Positions 58,204-64,000 of a stretch of DNA of 64,000 bases are shown here, one piece after another. The notes beneath the pieces are model-generated. The model was given only the letters and a program-made list of their open reading frames with translations, was not told the origin of the DNA and made no database searches. The position numbers and the translations under genes were made by a program. Positions within the stretch are counted from its first letter, which is position 1. Each line of letters begins with the position of its first letter. Source of the stretch: Betaproteobacteria bacterium. GTDB taxonomy: Bacteria; Pseudomonadota; Gammaproteobacteria; Burkholderiales; Burkholderiaceae_C. The stretch lies in contig JADJWD010000006.1 of the NCBI GenBank assembly GCA_016716535.1, positions 434,001 to 498,000 of the forward strand, given 5' to 3'.

Positions 58204-58713
58204 ATGTCCGTCGACAACGCCCGCGTGCGCAAGATCATCGACCATGCCATTGCCCACGCCCGCGCCCAGGGCGCCGGCAGCGGCTGCGACGCCTATCAAC
58301 AGGCCTGGCGCAACCTGAAGGCCTGGCGCGACGCGCCGCCGGCGGCGGGCGCCACGCCCAACTCGATGGACCTCGAAGTGGCCGCGGCCGAGAACTACAT
58401 GTACGCCCGCGCCAGCGTCTGCATGGGCTTTGTCAGCCGCTTCCAGATGAACACGATGGCCATCGCCTACTACGCCACCAAGGTGGCCGGCGTCGCTATG
58501 CCGACCAGCGGCAACCCGCAATCGGCGCCCGACTCCGGCGTGCTCGGCTGGGGCGGCATCGGCTCGCAGGAAGGCGAAGCCGATCACGCACGCTGCAACC
58601 CGAACGTCGAACCACCGCTTTGGCGGCCGGTCAACGAGGTGATGCCGATGAGCGGCAGCTACGGCCGCGCGCTCGGCACGCCCGGCACACGCTACGCGCC
58701 GCCGGCGCCGTAG
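58204..58713 (+). CDS. Hypothetical protein, 169 aa
   Basis: ATG 58204 has a strong GAAGGAGAG site 5 bases upstream, so it is translated. No signal peptide is visible. The centre reads AAENYMYARASVCMGFVSRF, then QMNTMAIAYYATKVAG, a helical pattern without known motif, followed by a glycine/proline-rich end (GWGGIGSQEGEADHARCNPN). I do not recognise the family. It is divergent from the helicase gene across the polypyrimidine tract. Confidence 0.7.
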   Translation: MSVDNARVRKIIDHAIAHARAQGAGSGCDAYQQAWRNLKAWRDAPPAAGATPNSMDLEVAAAENYMYARASVCMGFVSRFQMNTMAIAYYATKVAGVAMPTSGNPQSAPDSGVLGWGGIGSQEGEADHARCNPNVEPPLWRPVNEVMPMSGSYGRALGTPGTRYAPPAP

Positions 58714-58782
58714 CCGCGGCGCGCGACGCGCGGCGCCGATTTCGGCACGCGCCGTGCGATTGCGGTGGCGACAATCGGCCCC

Positions 58783-59637
58783 ATGTCGATCCCGCCCACC
58801 GACGACACGCCGCGCACCTGCCCGCAGTGCCGCGCCGTGATGGCGACGCGCCAGCTGCGCGCGCACACCGGGCGGTCCGTGACGGTCGATCACTGCGCCG
58901 CCTGCCGGCTGGTGTGGTTCGACACGCTCGAGTCCGTGCAGCTCGCCGGCCTCGGCTGGGTGGAGCTGCTGCGCGAGATGAGCCGCGACGAGGCGCAGCC
59001 GGCTTCGCCGCCGGCCATGCGCCCACCGACGCTGCCCTGCCCTGTCTGCGCACGCGTGTTGAAGACGGTGCACAACCGCACCCGCTGGGGCCGCTTTCCG
59101 ATGCAGGAGTGCCCCGTCGGCCACGGCCACCTGCACACCGACGCCGGCCTGCTGGCCGAGCGCGGCCTCGTGCGCGCGCTGCTGCCGCCCGAGCTCGGCG
59201 CGCTGCGCGCACGCACGCTGCATTGCCTGAGCTGCGGCGGCGCCGTCGACGCGCCCACCTTCGCCGACGGCGCGGCCACCTGCCCGTGGTGCGCAACGCC
59301 GCTGCTCGTCGTGGACCTGCCGCGCCTGGGCCACGCGCTGCGCCAGCGCGGCGTGCAGGGCGAGCCGCTGCCGCCCGCCGACGGCGTGCCGCTGCGCTGG
59401 CCCTGCCACGCCTGCGGCCACGTGCTCGACCCCACCCGCGCCGCCGCCTGCGCGCAATGCGGCGCCGGCGTGCTGGCCCCGGCCATCACCGACCTGCTGC
59501 CGCTGTTGAGCGCCGCCGAGCACGAACTGCGCGCCGCCGCCAACCACCCGCCGCGGCCCAGGCGCAGCGCGCCGCCGCCGCGCACGTGGCGCGATACGCA
59601 GCTGGCGCGGCTGTGGAGGTTTTTCAGGCCGGATTAG
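58783..59637 (+). CDS. Multi-zinc-ribbon protein (zf-TFIIB-like)
   Basis: 284 residues from ATG 58783 (GTG 58765 also in frame). Four pairs of CxxC knuckles are spread along it: CPQC with CAAC, CPVC with CPVG, CLSC with CPWC, and CHAC with CAQC. The first, CPQCRAVMATRQL to CAACRLVWFD, is the zf-TFIIB pattern. The last span before the C-terminus is basic (PRRSAPPPRTWRDTQLARLW). Such proteins are usually uncharacterised cytosolic or membrane-associated factors; no membrane span is clear. It follows the hypothetical gene after 69 bases with no terminator, so the two may be co-transcribed. Confidence 0.82.
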   Translation: MSIPPTDDTPRTCPQCRAVMATRQLRAHTGRSVTVDHCAACRLVWFDTLESVQLAGLGWVELLREMSRDEAQPASPPAMRPPTLPCPVCARVLKTVHNRTRWGRFPMQECPVGHGHLHTDAGLLAERGLVRALLPPELGALRARTLHCLSCGGAVDAPTFADGAATCPWCATPLLVVDLPRLGHALRQRGVQGEPLPPADGVPLRWPCHACGHVLDPTRAAACAQCGAGVLAPAITDLLPLLSAAEHELRAAANHPPRPRRSAPPPRTWRDTQLARLWRFFRPD

Positions 59638-59757
59638 GGGGCGGGGTGGGCGGCGACGATGCCGACGCCACGTTCGGCACATCCGCCGTGCTGGCATGTA
59701 GCGCACTGCGCTGCGTTCGCAGCGTGGTTGAGACCACCAGCGGTGGCGCAGACGCAT

Positions 59758-60072
59758 TCACCCCGTCGGCCGCTGCTCGAACCCACCCAGCGCCGCGGCC
59801 TCGATCGCCTCGGCGTCGTCGGCCGGCCGCACCTCGACGCGCTGTACCACCGCAGCCGGCGGGCCGCGGTGCGCCCACGCGACGAGCTGCCGCAGCGCCG
59901 TCTCCGGCCCCGCAGCGAGCGCTTCGACCGAGCCATCGCGCCGGTTGCGCACCCAGCCGCGCATGCCCAGGCGCTCGGCCTCGCGCGACATGCTCCAGCG
60001 ATAGCCGACGCCCTGCACGAGGCCGTGGATGCGCAGGTGCAGTGCGGCGGCTGTGTTCATCGGCGTGTTCAT
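59758..60072 (-). CDS. acyP: Acylphosphatase
   Basis: 104 residues, the family's usual size with a short N-terminal extension, from ATG 60072. The catalytic arginine is in VQGVGYRWS (Arg25) and the catalytic asparagine in GWVRNRRDGSVE (Asn43). It hydrolyses acyl phosphates such as 1,3-bisphosphoglycerate or carbamoyl phosphate in the cytosol. It is convergent with the zinc-ribbon gene across 120 bases with nothing clear, and lies 80 bases after the end of the AAA ATPase gene. Confidence 0.93.
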   Translation of the reverse strand: MNTPMNTAAALHLRIHGLVQGVGYRWSMSREAERLGMRGWVRNRRDGSVEALAAGPETALRQLVAWAHRGPPAAVVQRVEVRPADDAEAIEAAALGGFEQRPTG

Positions 60073-60152
60073 GCGTCACGCGCCTTGAAGTTCCCGCATG
60101 CCGAGTGGGATTTTCGAGGTCCGCGGGCGCACCTCGCCCGCGCAACGCGGCC

Positions 60153-61397
60153 TCACACCAACCGCCACCACGGCACGGCCAGCACGTCCGGCGCCAGCCA
60201 ATCCACGGCCTGGCCGGTGTGCAGCAGCAAACCGGCGCGCGCCTTGCGCCCGTACTCGGCGCGGAAGCTGCGCAGGTGCACCGCGTCGGCCAGCCGCGGC
60301 CTGGCGCCGGCCTTCACTTCGATAGGTAGCAGCCGCCCGCCGGCCTCGACCACGAAGTCGACCTCCTCGCCGGTGGCGGTGCGCCAGTAGGCCAGTTCGG
60401 CGCGTTCCAGCCGCGCGTCGCGCCAGGCGAGCAGGTCGCACAGCACCAGGTTCTCGAGCACGGCGCCGGCGGGCTTGTCATCGCCGCCCAGGTGCGAGGC
60501 CACGCCGGTATCGCCCCAGTAGAGCTTGGGTGCCTTGATCAGGCGCTTGGTCCTGTTCACTGCGTAGCCGGGCAGGCGCACGAGAAGGTACGAGGTCTCC
60601 AGCAGGTTCAGCCAGCGGTGCACGGTGGGCTGCGCGAGGCCGGTGTCGCGGCCCAGCTCGGTCTGGTTGAGCAACTGGCCCAGGCGCAGGCAGGCCGCGC
60701 GCATCAGGCGGCGGAAGTCGGGCAGCGCGCTGATCGCGGCCAGCGCCTGCAGATCGCGTTCGAGATAGGTGCGCACATAACCGTCGAACCAGATGGCACG
60801 TTCGGCCGGCGTCTGGAGTTGCAGCGCCGGCGTGGGGAAGCCGCCGCGCGCGGCAATCGCCGGCCAGTCATCGACGGGTTTCGTGCCGGCCGCGGTGTCC
60901 AGCAGCAGCTCGCGCCATTGCTCTTCGGGCGTGGCAAGCAGTTCGTCCCACAACCCGCAGCGGCCGAGGCCGAGCTGCTCGCGCCGCGTCATCGGCCACA
61001 GCGTCAGATAGCTGGCGCGGCCGGCAAGCGACTCCGACACCTGGCGCATGAGCAGCAGGTTCGCGCTGCCGGTCAGCAGGTAGCGCCCGGGCCGCCGGTC
61101 GCGGTCGATGGCGCGCTTGACGGCGCGCAGCAACTGCGGCTCACGCTGCACCTCGTCCAGCGTCACCGGCTCGCGCCCGGCCAGCAGCGCCTCGGGTTCG
61201 GTGCGCGCCAGGTGCAGGACGTCGAGGTCGTCGAGCGAGGCGTAGCGCCGGCCGCCCGGCACGAGATGCTCGGCCAGCGTGCTCTTGCCGCTTTGCCGCG
61301 GGCCGGTGACGACCACCGCGGGCATCACCTTCAGCCGCTCGGCGAGGGCCGTGCCGACGAGTCGGGGCAAAATCTCCACGCCGTGGATGATAGTCAT
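60153..61397 (-). CDS. AAA_14/DUF4143 ATPase
   Basis: 414 residues from ATG 61397. The N-terminal AAA_14 part has Walker A GPRQSGKST (32-40), Walker B PVTLDEVQREP and sensor LTGSANLLLM. The C-terminal DUF4143 part has a winged-helix-like stretch (LLNQTELGRDTGLAQPTVHR), PKLYWGDTGVASHL and a restriction-endonuclease-like signature EEVDFVVE...LPIEVKAG. Members are widespread, often mobile, and of unknown role; some are proposed to act with toxin or nuclease systems. It stands alone. A perfect 15-bp palindrome (61396-61410) overlaps the start codon, suggesting autorepression. Confidence 0.88.
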   Translation of the reverse strand: MTIIHGVEILPRLVGTALAERLKVMPAVVVTGPRQSGKSTLAEHLVPGGRRYASLDDLDVLHLARTEPEALLAGREPVTLDEVQREPQLLRAVKRAIDRDRRPGRYLLTGSANLLLMRQVSESLAGRASYLTLWPMTRREQLGLGRCGLWDELLATPEEQWRELLLDTAAGTKPVDDWPAIAARGGFPTPALQLQTPAERAIWFDGYVRTYLERDLQALAAISALPDFRRLMRAACLRLGQLLNQTELGRDTGLAQPTVHRWLNLLETSYLLVRLPGYAVNRTKRLIKAPKLYWGDTGVASHLGGDDKPAGAVLENLVLCDLLAWRDARLERAELAYWRTATGEEVDFVVEAGGRLLPIEVKAGARPRLADAVHLRSFRAEYGRKARAGLLLHTGQAVDWLAPDVLAVPWWRLV

Positions 61398-61410
61398 TCA
61401 CCGCGTGAAT
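61396..61410. promoter_or_regulatory. Perfect palindrome over the AAA_14 start codon
   Basis: ATTCAC-CGC-GTGAAT is a perfect 6-3-6 inverted repeat that overlaps the first bases of the AAA_14 coding frame. It could be a repressor operator, possibly autogenous. The rest of 61398-61571 before livG shows no clear promoter. Confidence 0.55.
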
Positions 61411-61571
61411 TGCCCCTCATGCCGGATCGGATTCGACCCCACCCGACCGCCGCGGCGCTGCGCTCCCTCTATTCCCAGCACACGACACCGACCCGCCACC
61501 GCGCTAGGTGGAACCGCGCGTTGCAGCGCCCCGACCCGGCCCCTATAACGCGCCACCTTCCATGTCGCCCG

Positions 61572-62385
61572 ATGAACGCCCCGGACGTTTCGACCGCCCC
61601 GCCGGCTGCCGCTGACAGCGCCGCCGCCCTGCTCGCCGTGCGCGGCGTCTCGGTGCGCTTCGGCGGCGTCGTCGCGCTCGACGGCGTCGGCTTCGACGTG
61701 CACGCCGGGCACATCTGCGGCCTGATCGGGCCCAACGGCGCGGGCAAGACGACGCTGTTCAACTGCATCAGCCGGCTGTACCCCTACCAGGCCGGCGACA
61801 TCCTGCTCGAGGGCCGCTCGCTCACCGACGTGCCCACGCACCGCATCGCCGGCCTCGGCCTCGGGCGCACGTTCCAGAACCTGGCGATGTTCCAGCGCAT
61901 GACGGTCACCGACAACGTGATGGTCGGCGCGCACGCACGTTCGTCGGCCGGTTTCGTCTGCGGCGCGCTGCGGCTGCCGTGGGTGCGCGCCGAGGAGCGG
62001 CGGCTGCGCGAACGCGCCGATGAAATCATGGCGCTGCTCGGCCTCACGCCCTTCGCCGCACGGCTGGCCGGCGACCTGCCGTTCGCGACGCAGAAGCGCA
62101 TCGAACTCGCGCGCGCGCTTGCTGCCGAGCCGAAGCTGCTGATGCTCGACGAGCCCGCCGCGGGCCTCAACCACGAGGAGCTGCAGGCGCTGGCGGCGCT
62201 CATCCGCGACATCCGTGACCGCCTGCGCATCACCGTGCTGCTGGTCGAGCACCACATGAGCCTGGTGATGGGGCTGTCGGACCACATCGTCGCGCTGAAC
62301 TTCGGCCGCAAGATCGCCGAGGGGCCGCCGGCACACATCCAGAACCACCCCGACGTGATCGAGGCCTACCTCGGCGCGGGCGCGC

Positions 62386-62393
<8 letters not shown>
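61572..62393 (+). CDS. livG: Branched-chain amino acid ABC transporter ATP-binding protein LivG
   Basis: 273 residues from ATG 61572. ABC ATPase motifs: Walker A GPNGAGKTT, the LivG-type degenerate signature LPFATQKRIELARALA, Walker B LLMLDEPAAGLNHEE and the switch His in VEHHMSLV. LivG-type subunits energise import of branched-chain amino acids, amides or aromatic acids. The stop overlaps the start of livF by 8 bases, then livH follows in 39 bases, so this is the start of a liv operon. The order G-F-H, with ATPases first, is not the E. coli order. Confidence 0.9.
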
Positions 62394-63099
<706 letters not shown>

Positions 63100-63138
63100 A
63101 CCGGCAACCGAAGGTCACGCGCAGAAGGACGGCAAACG

Positions 63139-64000
63139 ATGGAAGGCTTCGTCCACCAGGTCTTCGCGGGCCTGGCCAACGGCTGCATCTACGGCTCGGT
63201 GGCGCTGGCGCTGGTGATGATCTACCAGGCCACGCACCACCTGAACTTCGCGCAAGGCGAGATGGCCACCTTCAGCACCTTCATCGCCTGGGCACTGGTG
63301 CAACAAGGCTGGCCGTACTGGGGCGCCTTCGCCGCCACGGTGGCGGTGTCGTTCGCCGCCGGCCTGCTGATCCAGCGCCTCTTGCTGCGGCAGTTCGAAC
63401 GCGCGCCGGTGCTGACCAACGTCAACGTGTTCATCGGCCTGTTGCTGATCTTCAACGCGCTGTCGGGCTGGCTCTTCGACCACACGGTCAAGTCGTTCCC
63501 GAGCCCGTTCGCGCAGGAGTCGGTGCTGAAGACGCGCTGGTTCACCGCGCACGAGATGGGCTCGTTCCTCGTCATGCTGGCGGTGCTGCTGGCGCTGTAC
63601 GTGTTCTTCCGCTTCACGTCGCTGGGCCTGGCGATGCGCGCCGCGGCGCTGAACCCCGAGTCGGCGCGGCTCGTCGGCATCCGCGTGTCGTGGATGCTGG
63701 CCGTGGGCTGGGGGCTCGCGGCAGCGATCGGCGCGGTGGCCGGCATGATGGTCGCGCCGGTCGTCTTCCTCGACCCGAACATGATGGCCGGCATCCTGCT
63801 CTACGGCTTCGCGGCGGCGCTGCTGGGCGGCGTCGACAACCCGTTCGGCGCGGTGGCCGGCGGCCTGATCGTCGGCGTGCTCGAGAACCTGCTCGGCGCC
63901 TACGTCATCGGCACCGAGCTCAAGCTCACCGTGGCGCTGGTGCTGATCGTCGGCACGTTGACGCTGATGCCGGCGGGCCTGTTCGGCAAGCGCGTGGTGA
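63139..64000 (+). CDS. livH: Branched-chain amino acid ABC transporter permease LivH, 3' partial
   Basis: 287 codons are visible from ATG 63139 (GAAGGA 9 bases upstream) and the frame is still open at the window end, although the end ...GLFGKRVV is close to the usual LivH C-terminus, so only a few residues are missing. About eight membrane spans with LNFAQGEMATFSTFIAW and the inner loop SLGLAMRAAALNPESARLVG, both typical of LivH permeases. It forms the inner-membrane channel with a LivM partner, which should follow downstream outside the window together with a LivK-type receptor. Confidence 0.92.
   Translation, partial: MEGFVHQVFAGLANGCIYGSVALALVMIYQATHHLNFAQGEMATFSTFIAWALVQQGWPYWGAFAATVAVSFAAGLLIQRLLLRQFERAPVLTNVNVFIGLLLIFNALSGWLFDHTVKSFPSPFAQESVLKTRWFTAHEMGSFLVMLAVLLALYVFFRFTSLGLAMRAAALNPESARLVGIRVSWMLAVGWGLAAAIGAVAGMMVAPVVFLDPNMMAGILLYGFAAALLGGVDNPFGAVAGGLIVGVLENLLGAYVIGTELKLTVALVLIVGTLTLMPAGLFGKRVV

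Noticed and set aside
55985..61397. Helicase, zinc-ribbon protein and AAA_14 ATPase as one defence island
   Set aside because: Acylphosphatase, a cytochrome and ordinary hypothetical genes lie among them, strands alternate and no mobile element borders the region.

Overview
The window is a very GC-rich bacterial chromosome segment. Long open frames on the antisense strands, third positions that are almost all G or C, a PEP-CTERM protein, Bug-type (TctC) and TRAP solute receptors, TamA/TamB and a LivGFH importer all point to a Gram-negative betaproteobacterium. My best guess is the Burkholderiales Rubrivivax/Leptothrix/Methylibium neighbourhood; this is inferred from protein style, not from a search. 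Genes are packed on both strands, no gene-free gap exceeds about 300 bases, and I see no insertion sequence, prophage, CRISPR array or rRNA.

Layout. 1-10.5 kb: the tail of a PEP-CTERM secreted protein, a cyclase-like/STAND ATPase regulator, the tamA-tamB envelope-assembly pair and a tRNA-Arg(CCU). 10.5-17.6 kb: a hypothetical gene, a divergent Fbp/Afu-type iron ABC permease and ATPase with no binding-protein gene, a CtpA-like S41 protease, a LOG-family protein and arginase. 17.7-29.6 kb: a GMC oxidoreductase, a dimethylglycine/sarcosine dehydrogenase-like flavoprotein, a zinc alcohol dehydrogenase, three WS/DGAT-type acyltransferases with an alpha/beta hydrolase, a relic of a tctA permease gene and a secreted HExxH protein. 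29.7-37 kb: a MalT-like LuxR regulator, an MBL-fold hydrolase, two c-type cytochromes carrying 12-bp tandem repeats, a VOC protein and two small secreted proteins.

37-45 kb is the most coherent module: a PdxA2-like dehydrogenase and a TctC receptor (one operon), a LysR regulator, and a five-gene operon of COG3618 lactonase/amidohydrolase, HIBADH-family reductase and TRAP transporter DctPQM. The start regions of the two operons share a 50-bp element (36 of 50 bases identical, no gaps) with a palindromic core GCATT-N3-AATGC. This suggests that one LysR protein controls both, forming a single uptake-and-catabolism regulon, possibly for an acid sugar or its lactone.

45-64 kb: a CBS-domain protein, a transmembrane Ser/Thr kinase, a diacylglycerol kinase-like/metallophosphoesterase pair, an alpha/beta hydrolase with an EamA transporter, a Na/Pi cotransporter, a phosphonoacetaldehyde dehydrogenase-like enzyme preceded by an AT-rich inverted repeat, a short cytochrome c, a NERD-UvrD-type helicase, a multi-zinc-ribbon protein, acylphosphatase, an AAA_14/DUF4143 ATPase with a perfect palindrome over its start codon, and the beginning of a branched-chain amino acid importer (livG, livF, livH cut by the window end).

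A recurring theme is in-frame tandem duplication of short units (3, 9, 12, 15 or 24 bp) inside at least seven genes. The most interesting points are the shared LysR-type element, the tctA relic, the His/Gly repeat in the iron permease, the lipobox on TamA, and the palindrome at the AAA_14 start.
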